Source: Rhodovastum sp963709085 (GTDB taxonomy: Bacteria; Pseudomonadota; Alphaproteobacteria; Acetobacterales; Acetobacteraceae). Taken from it: DNA of 64,000 nucleotides. Numbering within the stretch: the first letter of the stretch is position 1; each line of letters opens with the position of its first letter. Position numbers and translations under genes: made by a program. The notes under the pieces were generated by a model, which saw only the letters and a program-made list of their open reading frames with translations, had not been told where the DNA came from and did not search any database. Shown piece after piece: positions 47,330 through 56,359 of the stretch. The stretch covers positions 1 through 64,000 of the forward strand of contig CAVPVB010000014.1 of NCBI GenBank assembly GCA_963709085.1. The letters run 5' to 3'.

Positions 47330-49159
47330 CTACAGCCGCACACTGCCTTGGAGAAGACGAGCTCGCAGAGCCGCGTCCAACGGCACGAACATCCGGCTGG
47401 CCGGGTCATTGAAGTACACCGGCTCAGCATCCGCGTTCACCGCGAACCCCTCGGCCGCCAGCCGCGTCTTCACCGGCTTGAACGTGGCGGTGGCTTCCAG
47501 GGTCGCGCAGATCCGCAGGAACAGAATGCGCGCATAGTCCGGCAGGCACCGGGCCAGATGCGCATGCAGGCGTTCGAGGCTGAAATCCGGTGCCGTGGTG
47601 ATCGCGGCCATGCCGGCGCGCCCCTCCGCGCCGGGAACCTCGACCCCGTACACCACCGCCCCGGATATGCCGGGGCAGGCTGATATCACTTCGGCAACCT
47701 CGCTCGTTGAGACGTTCTCTCCCTTCCAGCGGAACGTGTCGCCGATGCGGTCGACAAAATGGAAGAAGCCGGCTTCGTCGCGGCGCAGCAGGTCGCCGGT
47801 CCGGAACCAGGCGTCGCCCGCCGCGAACACATCCCGCAGGATCTTCCGCTCGGTCGCGGCGGCATCGGTATAGCCCTCGAAGCGCCGCGCCCCGGCGTCG
47901 TCGCCGACCAGGATCCGGCCGATCGCCTCGCCGGTCTCGTCGACACTGCAGCGGATGCACCGCCCGGCCTCGTCGCGGCACGGCTCCCCCGTCTCCGGGT
48001 CGGAGCGGATCACCATCACCGGAAAGCGGTGCGCCAGGAACGGCGGCACGCGCCCGATGGCGCCTGGACGGCCTTCGCAGTTGTAGAGGGCCACGTTCCC
48101 CTCGGTCGAGGCATAGAACTCGACAATGTGGGGAATCCGGAATTGAGCCTGGAACGTCTCCCACACCTCCTTGCGCAGCCCGTTGCCGAAACAAAGCCGC
48201 AACTGGTGCCCGCGCGCCGCCGGGTTGTCCGCCGTCGCCAGCAGGTAGCGGCACAGCTCGCCGATGTAGAGGAACAGGGTGCAGCCGTGGCCGCCGACAT
48301 CTTTCCAGAAACGACTGGCGGAAAAGCGCTGCCGGATAAGCACGGATCCGCCGCTCACCAGCATGGCGCCGATCCCGACCACGCCACCCGTGCTGTGGTA
48401 CATCGGCAGACAGTTGAACAGCAGGTCTTCCGGCCGCACATCCATCATCCCCGAAAACCAATAGCTCCACTCCAGGATGCGATAGTGGCTGAACTTCACC
48501 GCTTTCGGCAGGCCGGTCGTGCCCGAGGTGTAGATCAGCAGCGCGGTGTCGCGTGTCGTTACCCTGGCGATATCCGCCGCAAGTGGGTCTCCTCCGTAGG
48601 CGCCGTGGTCCAGCACGCACCAGCGGCCGGCCGCAGCTTCGCCCCCGGCAGGCGCCCAGATGCGCGTGCCGGCCGCCAGGCGGGGCCGGATCGCCACGAC
48701 CTGCGCGACCAGGTCGGCGCCTGCGATGACATGTCGGGGCGATGCCACGGCCAGCACGTGCTCGAGCCCGGCTTCCCTGAGATTGGTGTTGATCAGGGCG
48801 ACCACTCCGCCCACGCGGGTAATGCCAAGCCAGAGCGCCGCGTAGTCGGGGCAGTTGTGCATAAACAGGGCGACGACCTCTCCGGGTCGCACACCCTGCT
48901 CGAGCGCCCAGCGCGTGTAACGGTTCGCCCGCCCGGCGAGCCCGGCATATGACAGCGCCTCATCGCCGGACAGCAACGCCGGCGCCTCTCCGAAACGCGC
49001 AGCCAGTTCGTCCATAAGCGACGGCAGGGTCCGGTCCGTAGCGCCGGACAAAAACGTGGTTCGCTCGAGCGCCCGGCTCCACGCCTTTGCGGGCGTAGGC
49101 CGGTCGCGCGCGCCGATCCGACCGGTCGTTGCGGAGCGGAGAGGCTCCTGGTTCATCAC
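47330..49159 (-). CDS. FATP-type long-chain acyl-CoA synthetase
   Basis: 609 residues; two adjacent ATG codons at the start. ANL motifs LLIYTSGTTGLPKAVKFSH, CLPMYHSTGGVVGIGAML, EFYASTEGNVALYNCEG, TGDLLRRDEAGFFHFVDRIG with DTFRWKGENVST, and a C-terminal ATFKPVKTRLAAEGF Lys region. Such enzymes activate long or very long fatty acids to CoA esters. It converges on the SDR gene with an 8-base gap and has the bulky FATP-type C-terminal extension. Fully open frame. Confidence 0.88.
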   Translation of the reverse strand: MMNQEPLRSATTGRIGARDRPTPAKAWSRALERTTFLSGATDRTLPSLMDELAARFGEAPALLSGDEALSYAGLAGRANRYTRWALEQGVRPGEVVALFMHNCPDYAALWLGITRVGGVVALINTNLREAGLEHVLAVASPRHVIAGADLVAQVVAIRPRLAAGTRIWAPAGGEAAAGRWCVLDHGAYGGDPLAADIARVTTRDTALLIYTSGTTGLPKAVKFSHYRILEWSYWFSGMMDVRPEDLLFNCLPMYHSTGGVVGIGAMLVSGGSVLIRQRFSASRFWKDVGGHGCTLFLYIGELCRYLLATADNPAARGHQLRLCFGNGLRKEVWETFQAQFRIPHIVEFYASTEGNVALYNCEGRPGAIGRVPPFLAHRFPVMVIRSDPETGEPCRDEAGRCIRCSVDETGEAIGRILVGDDAGARRFEGYTDAAATERKILRDVFAAGDAWFRTGDLLRRDEAGFFHFVDRIGDTFRWKGENVSTSEVAEVISACPGISGAVVYGVEVPGAEGRAGMAAITTAPDFSLERLHAHLARCLPDYARILFLRICATLEATATFKPVKTRLAAEGFAVNADAEPVYFNDPASRMFVPLDAALRARLLQGSVRL

Positions 49160-49190
49160 GCCATGAAGCCCTCGGCTGGAGAGGCAATAT

Positions 49191-49266
49191 GGTTCTGTTG
49201 CTCGCCCTCTTCCTCGGGGCCGATCATACGCCGGCCGGAACCCATCGCCAACTTTGCAACAGAACC
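49191..49266. mobile_element. 76-bp IS6-derived miniature element
   Basis: Begins GGTTCTGTTGC and ends GCAACAGAACC. The inside is the first about 65 bases of the IS6 element in reverse orientation (containing CGGGGCCGATCATACG), so it is an IS6 left end closed by a second terminal repeat. It lies between the acyl-CoA synthetase gene and the ABC operon. Confidence 0.75.
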
Positions 49267-49394
49267 GGCTTGACGGTCTCTCTGGGGTGTGCAGAAATCC
49301 TTGTCACGCCGAGACTTTTCCTGGGTGCGGCGGTGCCGTCATGCAGGCGCGCTGCCTCCGGGGACAGCAACGGACGAGGGAAGAAATCGCAGGC

Positions 49395-50336
49395 ATGTTC
49401 GCCTACGCCGTGAGGCGAGTCCTGGCGACCGTCCCCGTGATGGCGGTGGTGGCCCTGTTCGTATTCAGCCTGCTGTACATCGCTCCCGGCGATCCGGCGG
49501 CGCTCATTGCCGGCGACCAGGCCACGCCGGACGATGTCGAGCGCATCCGTACCTCGCTTGGCCTCGACCGGCCCTTCCTTGTCCGCTTCGGCGAATGGGT
49601 GTGGCAGGTGCTGAACGGCGATCTCGGCAGGTCGATCTTCACGAACCTGCCAGTGACCCATATGATCGCGCAGCGTATCGAACCAACACTGTCATTGATG
49701 GTCCTGACGCTAGTGCTGTCGATCAGCATGGCGGTGCCGATGGGCGTGTTGGCGGCATGGAAACACGGCACCTGGGCGGACGGACTGGTGATGGTCATGG
49801 CGGTGGCCGGGTTTTCGGTGCCGGTGTTCGTGGTGGGCTACGTGATCGCCTACGTGTTCGCGCTCCGGCTCGACATGTTTCCGGTGCAGGGCTACACGCC
49901 GCTCGCCCAGGGGGTCGGGCCGTGGCTGGCCAACCTGGTGCTGCCCGCGGTCACGCTGGGCAGCGCCTTCGTCGCCCTGATTACGCGCATCACCCGAGCG
50001 ACCATGCTGGAGGCGCTGAGCCAGAACTACGTGCGCACAGCGCGATCGAAAGGCGTTGGACAGCGCTCGATATTGTTCGTGCACGCCCTGAAGAACGCGG
50101 CGGTGCCGATCGTCACGGTCGTCGGGCTGGGGGTTGCCGGTCTTATCGGCGGCGCGGTGGTAACCGAGAGCGTGTTCGCCATTCCTGGCATCGGGCGGCT
50201 GGTGGTGGACGCCATCCTCCGGCGTGACTACCCGGTCATCCAGGGCGTCCTGCTGATGTTCACCTTGGTCTGCGTGCTGGTGAACCTGGGCGTCGATCTG
50301 CTCTACACCGTGTTCGACCCGAGGATCCACTATTGA
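49395..50336 (+). CDS. ABC permease, DppB/OppB type
   Basis: 313 residues from ATG 49395. The N-terminal helix (RRVLATVPVMAVVALFVFSL) and APGDPA are typical; the family motif EAA-like loop is at ALSQNYVRTARSKGVGQRSI. Six hydrophobic segments. First gene of a four-gene operon (49395-53346) with stop/start overlaps. No substrate-binding protein lies ahead of it; the preceding 130 bases hold only the mini IS6. Confidence 0.9.
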   Translation: MFAYAVRRVLATVPVMAVVALFVFSLLYIAPGDPAALIAGDQATPDDVERIRTSLGLDRPFLVRFGEWVWQVLNGDLGRSIFTNLPVTHMIAQRIEPTLSLMVLTLVLSISMAVPMGVLAAWKHGTWADGLVMVMAVAGFSVPVFVVGYVIAYVFALRLDMFPVQGYTPLAQGVGPWLANLVLPAVTLGSAFVALITRITRATMLEALSQNYVRTARSKGVGQRSILFVHALKNAAVPIVTVVGLGVAGLIGGAVVTESVFAIPGIGRLVVDAILRRDYPVIQGVLLMFTLVCVLVNLGVDLLYTVFDPRIHY

Positions 50337-51244
50337 GCAACGGCGCACGCGCGCCGCGTCCGCTCAGCGCCGCGCCGGACCTGTCTGACGTGCTGCCGCC
50401 GTGCCACCGGCGCGGCCAGATCGCCACGTTCATCTATCGCTTTCCGACCATCGCCGCCGGCGGCTTCCTGCTGGCGGTCATCGTCGCGATCGCGCTTCTG
50501 GCGCCCTGGCTGGGCACGGTCGATCCCGCCGCGCTGGCGCCGGCGCACCGCACCCGTCCGCCCGGCGCGCAGCACTGGTTCGGCACCGACATGCTTGGCC
50601 GCGACGTCTATTCGCGCGTGCTCTACGGCACGCGGGTGTCGGTGATCGTTGGCGTCTCGGTGGCATTTAGCGCGGCTGCCATCGGCACGACCATTGGCCT
50701 GATCTCGGGCTTCATCCGCCGGCTCGACGCCGTGGTGATGCGGATGATGGACGGCATGATGTCGATCCCGCCGATCCTGCTTGCGATCGCGCTGATGGCG
50801 CTGACGCGGAGCTCGGTGCAGAACGTCATTATCGCCATCACCATCGCCGAGGTGCCGCGCGTCAGCCGCCTGGTGCGCGGCGTGGTGCTGAGCCTGCGTG
50901 AGCTGGGTTATGTCGAGGCGGCGGTCGCCGCCGGCACCCGCACGCCGATGATCATCCTCAGGCATATCCTGCCCAACATGCTGGCGCCAGTCACGGTGCA
51001 GGCCTCCTACATCTGCGCCGCCGCCATGATTACCGAGGCCATCCTGTCGTTCATCGGCGCCGGCACGCCGCCGACCATCCCGTCCTGGGGCAACATCATG
51101 GCCGAGGGGCAGGCGCTCTGGCAGGTCAAGCCATACATCGTGTTTTTCCCGGCGGTGTTCCTGTCCGTCACCGTGCTGGCGGTGAACCTGCTCGGCGACG
51201 GGCTGCGTGACGCGCTCGACCCGCGCCTGGCGAAAAGGATCTGA
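50333..51244 (+). CDS. ABC permease, DppC/OppC type
   Basis: 303 residues; TTG at 50333 overlaps the previous stop. N-terminal cytoplasmic segment with transmembrane helix GGFLLAVIVAIALLAPWLGT, the OppC_N feature HWFGTDMLGRDVYSRVLYGTR, and ELGYVEAAVAAGTRTPMIIL as coupling loop. Pairs with the DppB-type permease. Confidence 0.9.
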   Translation: MSNGARAPRPLSAAPDLSDVLPPCHRRGQIATFIYRFPTIAAGGFLLAVIVAIALLAPWLGTVDPAALAPAHRTRPPGAQHWFGTDMLGRDVYSRVLYGTRVSVIVGVSVAFSAAAIGTTIGLISGFIRRLDAVVMRMMDGMMSIPPILLAIALMALTRSSVQNVIIAITIAEVPRVSRLVRGVVLSLRELGYVEAAVAAGTRTPMIILRHILPNMLAPVTVQASYICAAAMITEAILSFIGAGTPPTIPSWGNIMAEGQALWQVKPYIVFFPAVFLSVTVLAVNLLGDGLRDALDPRLAKRI

Positions 51245-51249
51245 AGACG

Positions 51250-52251
51250 ATGGCTCTGCCGCTGCTTCAGGTGGAGAACCTGCAGACCCATTTCGCCACG
51301 CTCGATGGCGTGGTGCGCGCGGTCGAGGGGCTGTCCTTTCACATCGACCCTGGCGAGACAGTGGCGGTGGTGGGCGAAAGCGGCTGCGGCAAATCGGTCA
51401 CCGCGATGTCGATCCTGCGGCTGATCGCCGAACCGCCCGGACGCAGCGTTGGCCGCATCGCGTTTCAGGGCCGCAATCTGCTGAGCCTTTCCGAGCCGCA
51501 GATGCGCAAGATCCGCGGCAAGGAGATCAGCATGATCTTCCAGGAGCCGATGTCCAGTCTGAACCCGGTGCTGACCGTGGGATGGCAGATCGGCGAGACG
51601 CTGCGCCTGCACGAAGGCCTGTCTGCCCGCGACGCCGAGCGCCGCGCGGTGGAAATGCTGACCCTGGTGGGCATCCCGGCGCCGCCGCGGCGGGTGCGCG
51701 AATATCCCCACCAGCTTTCGAACGGCATGTGCCAGCGCGTCATGATCGCCATGGCGCTGGCCTGCAACCCGAAGCTACTGATCGCTGACGAGCCGACCGC
51801 CGCGCTGGACGTCACCATCCAGGCGCAGACCCTCGGTCTCATACGGGACCTCAAAGCGCGGTTGGGCTCCGCGATCATGCTGATCAGCCACGACCTCGGC
51901 GTGGTGGCCGAAATGGCGCAACGCGTGGTGGTAATGTACGCGGGCACCAAGGTGGAGGAGGGCGCGGTGGAGGCCATTTTTGCCCGTCCCATGCACCCTT
52001 ACACGCGCGGCCTACTCGGCGCGGTGCCGAAGCTCGGCTCGTCGTTGGAGCAGAGCGGGCGCCGCAAGCTGGCGGAAATACCTGGCCAGTTGCCCGGCCT
52101 GCGCACGAAGATCGTCGGCTGTGTCTTCGCCGGCCGCTGCCCAGCGGCGGCGGATCCCTGCCGCGCGGTGGCACCGGCCGTGGAGGAGAAGCTGCCCGGC
52201 CATTTCGCCGCCTGCCACTTTGCCGAGCGCACCGCGGAGCTGACTATATGA
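51250..52251 (+). CDS. ABC ATPase, DppD/OppD type
   Basis: 333 residues. Walker A GESGCGKSVTAM, Q-loop SMIFQEPMSSLNP, Walker B LLIADEPTAALD, and the C-terminal oligopeptide extension with CVFAGRCPAAADPCRAV cysteines. The signature motif reads LSNGMCQRVMIAMAL instead of LSGGMRQR, so both a Gly and an Arg are changed; this may lower ATPase activity or be a substitution in this copy. Confidence 0.9.
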   Translation: MALPLLQVENLQTHFATLDGVVRAVEGLSFHIDPGETVAVVGESGCGKSVTAMSILRLIAEPPGRSVGRIAFQGRNLLSLSEPQMRKIRGKEISMIFQEPMSSLNPVLTVGWQIGETLRLHEGLSARDAERRAVEMLTLVGIPAPPRRVREYPHQLSNGMCQRVMIAMALACNPKLLIADEPTAALDVTIQAQTLGLIRDLKARLGSAIMLISHDLGVVAEMAQRVVVMYAGTKVEEGAVEAIFARPMHPYTRGLLGAVPKLGSSLEQSGRRKLAEIPGQLPGLRTKIVGCVFAGRCPAAADPCRAVAPAVEEKLPGHFAACHFAERTAELTI

Positions 52252-53346
52252 CCAGGCCGAAGCTGCTCGAACGTCCGCGACATCAAAAAACATTTTATCA
52301 TTCATGGCGGTCTGCTGGGCGGTTCCTCCAGCCATGTCCACGCCGTCGACGGCGTCAGCTTCGACATCGCCCGCGGCGAGACCCTTTCGCTGGTGGGTGA
52401 GAGCGGCTGCGGCAAGTCCACGGTGGCCAGGGCGATCCTTCGGCTGCACAACATTGATTCCGGCGAGGTGCGGCTGGACGGGCAGCGCATCGACAACCTG
52501 CCGGAGAGGCGGCTGCGTCCGATGCGCCGGCGCATGCAGGTTGTGTTCCAGGACCCGTTCTCCTCGCTCAACCCGCGCCAGCGCATACGGGACATCATTG
52601 CCGAGCCGATTCGTAATTTCGGCCTCGCATGCGGATCCGAGCTGGATGACCGCGTGGCCGCCCTGATGGACAAGGTGCGCCTGCCGCGCGATGCCATGCG
52701 GCGCTTCCCGCATGAGTTCTCCGGCGGTCAGCGCCAACGCATCGGCATCGCCCGCGCGCTCGCCCCTGGTGCTGAACTCATCATCTGCGACGAGGCGGTC
52801 TCCGCCCTCGACATTTCCGTCAAGGCTCAGATCGTCAACCTGTTGTCTGACCTGCAGGACGAGTTGGGCCTTGCCCTGCTGTTCATCAGCCACGACCTGC
52901 CCGTCGTCGAGCACCTCTCGCACCGCGTGGCGGTGATGTACCTCGGCAAGATCGTTGAATTGGCCAACCGCCGCACGCTGTTCGCCGCGCCGCACCATCC
53001 GTACACCCGGACGTTGTTGTCGGCAGTGGCGGTGCCCGACCCGCTTGTGAAGCGCCCACGGGTCATCCTGCGTGGAGACGTGCCCAGCCCGGTCAACCCG
53101 CCGGACGGCTGCCGCTTCCACACGCGCTGCCCGTTCGCGTTCGGTCGCTGCCGGGTCGAGGAGCCGCTTCTGCGGCCGGCGCCGAGCACGCCGGGAGACG
53201 GGCACATGACCGCCTGCCATCGCGATTCGACGCCCGAGTCGGCCGCCGCCTGGCGCGCCGCGCGTGTTCTGCTGGAAGATCCCCAGGCATGTGAACCGGC
53301 GTGGAAAATTGACCCCCCTGAGGGGGTGATCGGCGTCCAAAATTGA
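52248..53346 (+). pseudogene. ABC ATPase, DppF/OppF type, frameshifted and 3'-cut
   Basis: From ATG 52248, MTRPKLLE is followed by one extra base near 52273; after it the frame reads VRDIKKHFIIHGGLLGGSSS and on to GESGCGKSTVARAIL. Signature FSGGQRQRIGIARAL and Walker B LIICDEAVSALDIS are standard, and CRFHTRCPFAFGRCRVEEP is the C-terminal Cys block. The last residues (PAWKIDPPEGVIGVQN) are IS21-end sequence, so the native C-terminus was lost. If the extra base is an artefact the protein may still work with a short foreign tail. Confidence 0.78.
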
Positions 53347-53352
53347 CCCCCT
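53307..53352. repeat. IS21-type terminal repeats
   Basis: AAAATTGACCCC occurs twice in direct order (about 53307 and 53338) with GGGGGTGATCGGCGTCC between, the layout of IS21-family multiple-repeat ends. Confidence 0.65.
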
Positions 53353-53399
53353 CCTGGTGAGAAGACGCCGCCTGCTTTGGGGCAGGTGGAGCCGAGGGG

Positions 53400-53737
53400 A
53401 TGCTGGTTGTGGAGACGATTGCCCGGATCAGGCGCGCGCATTTTGTTCAGGGGCGGTCGATTGGTTAGATTGTCCGGGAACTGAAGGTATCTCGGAACAC
53501 GGTGCGCCGTGTGATCCGGTCGGGTTCGACGGAATCCCGGTACGCGCGGGCGAAGCAGCCGCGCCCGAAGCTGGGTGTGTGGACGGCGGAGCTGGAACGT
53601 CGGCTGGACGAGAATGCGGCCAAGCCGGTGCGCGAGCGGCTGACCTTGATGCGGATCTTCGAGGCGCTTCGGGATGCGGGCTACAGTGGCAGCTATGACG
53701 CGGTGCGCCGCTACAGCCGGGCGCACCTACGCGCGCA
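53400..53737 (+). pseudogene. istA: IS21 istA N-terminal fragment
   Basis: MLVVETIARIRRAHFVQGRS, then a TAG (53465-53467) where a tryptophan-like codon is expected, then IVRELKVSRNTVRRVIRSGS and LTLMRIFEALRDAGYSGSYD. This is the HTH start of IstA transposases, cut at 53737 by the Tn5-like IS. Confidence 0.75.
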
Positions 53738-54960
53738 GGGAGGCGAAGGCGGCGTATCGGTTGTTCGACGCGGAGGAGGTGACGCACGGGGCGATCACGC
53801 AGCAGCATCGCGACCAAGTGATCGCGCTCGCCTGTGCGGCGGATGAACCGGTTTTGGCCATTCACGATGACATGCTGGTGGACTTGTCGCACCGGCACAG
53901 CCTGACCGGGTTGGGTCCGATCGGCAACGGCCACGGCCGGGGGTTCATGGCCCACTCGTGCCTGATGGTGCGATCCACCGGCGAGATACTTGGCCTGGCG
54001 CATCAGACGGTCTGGGCCCGCAAGGAGAGGGTGCGGAAGAAGCGGCGCCTGCTCAAGGCGTTGAAGAAGCGTCGTCTGGCCACGGCGCGATCGAAGCAAC
54101 GCCAGCCCCGGCCGAAGCCGCCGCGGGGGCGGACCGAAGCGGCAGTGTGGGAAGAGACCATAGCGGCAATCGGTCGGTGCCCGCAGGGCAAGCGGTGGAT
54201 CAGCATCGGCGACCGCGGCGCCGATGTGTTCACGCATTTCGAGAAGTGCCTGCAGCTGAACTGGCAGTGCCTCGTGCGCCTGGCGCATGACCGCGTCCTG
54301 CTGGATGGCGGGCGCCTGCTGGGCAAGGCGCGCGCGCTCGCCCCCATGGCGCGGCGCCTGACCGAGATCAAGGGGAGGCGCGTCTTACTGAACGTCTCCT
54401 GGTTCGATGCTCAGGTGATGCGGCCGCGGTGCTGCAGTAGTGGCCATAGCCAGGCGATCGGCTGCTCCGTTGTGCGGGTCTGGAACGACGCCGAGCGGAT
54501 GGAGTGGGTTCTGCTGTCGACACTGCCGGTGACGACGGCGGAGGCGGCGTTCGAGAAGGTTGACTGGTATAAACTCCGTTGGCTGATCGAGGAATTTCAT
54601 AAAGGATTGAAAACAGGCTGTGTGATCGAGCGGTCGCAACTACGCACCGCTGAGCGGTTCCTGCCGCTGTTCGCCATCGCGTCTGTCGTTGCGGTGCGTT
54701 TGCTACAGAGCCGCGCCGATGTGCGGGCCTGTCCCGACGGCCCGGTCGCCGCAGATGAGCAGACGATCGAGATTCTGGCATTGGCGCTCAACCGTTCCCC
54801 CGACGCGCTGCTGACCAACCGCGATTTCGCCCACGGTGTCGCGACGTTTGGCGGCTTCCTTGATCGCAAGGGCGATGGTGAACCGGGCTGGCAGACCCTC
54901 TCGCGCGGCTCGCAGGTCTTCAGCTTCATCCTCTTCGGGTTCAATCTCGCGCTGAATTTA
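53738..54960 (+). mobile_element. Tn5-like IS4-family element, copy 3, both ends lost
   Basis: Matches copies 1 and 2 from GGGAGGCGAAGGC to GCTGAATTTA but without either terminal repeat. Left joins the istA fragment; right joins an IS630 end at a TA. Confidence 0.88.
53755..54960 (+). pseudogene. IS4-family (Tn5-like) transposase, ends missing
   Basis: The frame is open from a start inside the fused istA fragment (53674) through YRLFDAEEVTHGAITQQ to FSFILFGFNLALNL, then VPGVLDSAVDV from IS630 DNA. About 50 N-terminal residues, including the DNA-binding start, are absent. All three catalytic residues remain, in contrast to copies 1 and 2. Confidence 0.8.
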
Positions 54961-55061
54961 GTGCCCGGCGTCCTTGACTCTGCGGTGGATGTCTGACTCG
55001 ATCGTTCCGCATAGGACCAGCGGAGACGATTTGTGGCTGCCAAAGAGATCGCGGTAAAAAA
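54961..55061 (+). mobile_element. IS630 end fragment
   Basis: 101 bp equal to the reverse complement of 35526-35626, from GTGCCCGGCGTCC to the start MAAKEIAVKK of orfA. The insertion point is the TA at 54959-54960 in the Tn5-like IS. Confidence 0.88.
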
Positions 55062-55100
55062 GGCCTGTGCGGCTGAGCGGAACAGAAAAGTAGCATAATG
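55062..55100. repeat. Tn3-family terminal inverted repeat, left
   Basis: GCTGAGCGGAACAGAAAAGT followed by AGCATAATGC resembles the inner part of the 38-bp Tn3 repeat and pairs with 58222-58262 in opposite orientation. Confidence 0.6.
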
Positions 55101-55133
55101 CTATTCAAAAGTCCCATGCGGAAGTAGGGGGCT

Positions 55134-56340
55134 CAGGGCTATCGCATTTGGCGCCCGGCCTGGGTGAGCAGGCGTAGGAGGAAGCTGTCGTCCCAGCCTG
55201 CTCGCTTGAGCTTGCTCTTCATTGACGCCTTGGAGCCTTCGAGCTTGGCCAGGTTGATGGCCATACGGCGCAATAGGGCGATGTTCTCCGGCCCGTTATC
55301 CAAGCGGTTCCGGGTCTGGTCCTCGTTCATGGTGACGTCGAGCACCCAGTGCAGACCGTTCTCAACCCCCCAATGGCTGCGGACAGCGTCGCCGAAACGC
55401 ACTGCGTTGAGCGGTGTGCTGAGCAGATAGTAGGCGGTTTCGCTGGTAACCTTGGCGCCGACTTCGCGCATGCGGACCACCTTGCCGATGGCGGCCAGTC
55501 CCGGCCAGGTATGGCGCTCCTGCAGCCAGTCGATCTCGGTCGAGACCATGCTGGTGCGGGTCTCGATGCGGCCGTGGTCGCCGTCAACGGTGGTATGGGT
55601 GACCTCGGCCGCGCGCTGCGGGTCGTCCAGGAAGAGGCGGACGTCCTCGTAGAGGCTGGGCTGGTTACCCTTCAGCGCCAGCACGTAGTCGCCGCCTTGT
55701 TCGACCACCTGCGCAGCAATGGCGCGTTGGCAGTTGATGGCATCCGCGGTGACGATGCAGCCCTTGAGCGACAGCATTTCCAGCAGCTTCGGTACCGCCG
55801 TGATCTCGTTCGACTTGCCGTCCACGGCCAGTTGCCCGAGAACCAACCGCTGATCCGCAGCCCAGGCACTGATCAAATGCAGCGGCGACTTGCCCGACGC
55901 GCGGTCGAAGGAATGCCGCAGCGTCTTGCCATCGATCGCTACCACGCCCTGGATGGTCTCGGCAAAGCGCTGCATGAAGGTCTGGAAGGCGGCGTGGAAC
56001 CGCTTCGGATCGAGCAGACGGAACACCCGGCTGAACGTGTCGTGGCTCGGGATGCCGTGCTTCAGGCGCAGGAACTGCCGCAGGAATGGCTCCTTCGACT
56101 GCCCGAACAGCGCCATGTCCGAGCAGTCCTCGCCGCCGCAGAGCACCGTGCAAAGCGCGATGATCAGCAACTCGTGCAGGTTGTGGCGGGCATTCGGCCG
56201 GCGCGGGTCGTCAACGCCCGCGAAGCACCCGACGAAATCCTCCATGGGCCGATCCTCCGATCAATCCCATGCTTCGAATCCATCCGCCCCAGCCCACGCA
56301 AGCCCCTACCGTCAAGGATTTCCCATATGCGAATCCCCTG
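55134..56340 (-). mobile_element. ISAs1-family element, second type
   Basis: 1,207 bp with ends CAGGGCTATCGCATTTGG and CAGGGGATTCGCATATGG; duplication GTAGGGGGCT at 55124-55133 and 56341-56350. Confidence 0.93.
55139..56245 (-). CDS. ISAs1-family transposase, second type
   Basis: 368 residues starting MEDFVGCFAGVDDPRRPNAR. Same architecture as the other ISAs1 gene (HELLIIALCTVLCGGED, VVAIDGKTLRHSFDRASGKS, YVLALKGNQPSLYEDV, VRSHWGVENGLHWVLDVTMN) at moderate identity. Undamaged. Confidence 0.9.
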   Translation of the reverse strand: MEDFVGCFAGVDDPRRPNARHNLHELLIIALCTVLCGGEDCSDMALFGQSKEPFLRQFLRLKHGIPSHDTFSRVFRLLDPKRFHAAFQTFMQRFAETIQGVVAIDGKTLRHSFDRASGKSPLHLISAWAADQRLVLGQLAVDGKSNEITAVPKLLEMLSLKGCIVTADAINCQRAIAAQVVEQGGDYVLALKGNQPSLYEDVRLFLDDPQRAAEVTHTTVDGDHGRIETRTSMVSTEIDWLQERHTWPGLAAIGKVVRMREVGAKVTSETAYYLLSTPLNAVRFGDAVRSHWGVENGLHWVLDVTMNEDQTRNRLDNGPENIALLRRMAINLAKLEGSKASMKSKLKRAGWDDSFLLRLLTQAGRQMR

Positions 56341-56359
56341 GTAGGGGGCTCCTGAACGG

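Noticed and set aside
52012..53340. 442-codon minus-strand frame across the last ABC ATPase
   Set aside because: Composition is typical antisense of a GC-rich gene and the ATPase motifs are on the plus strand.
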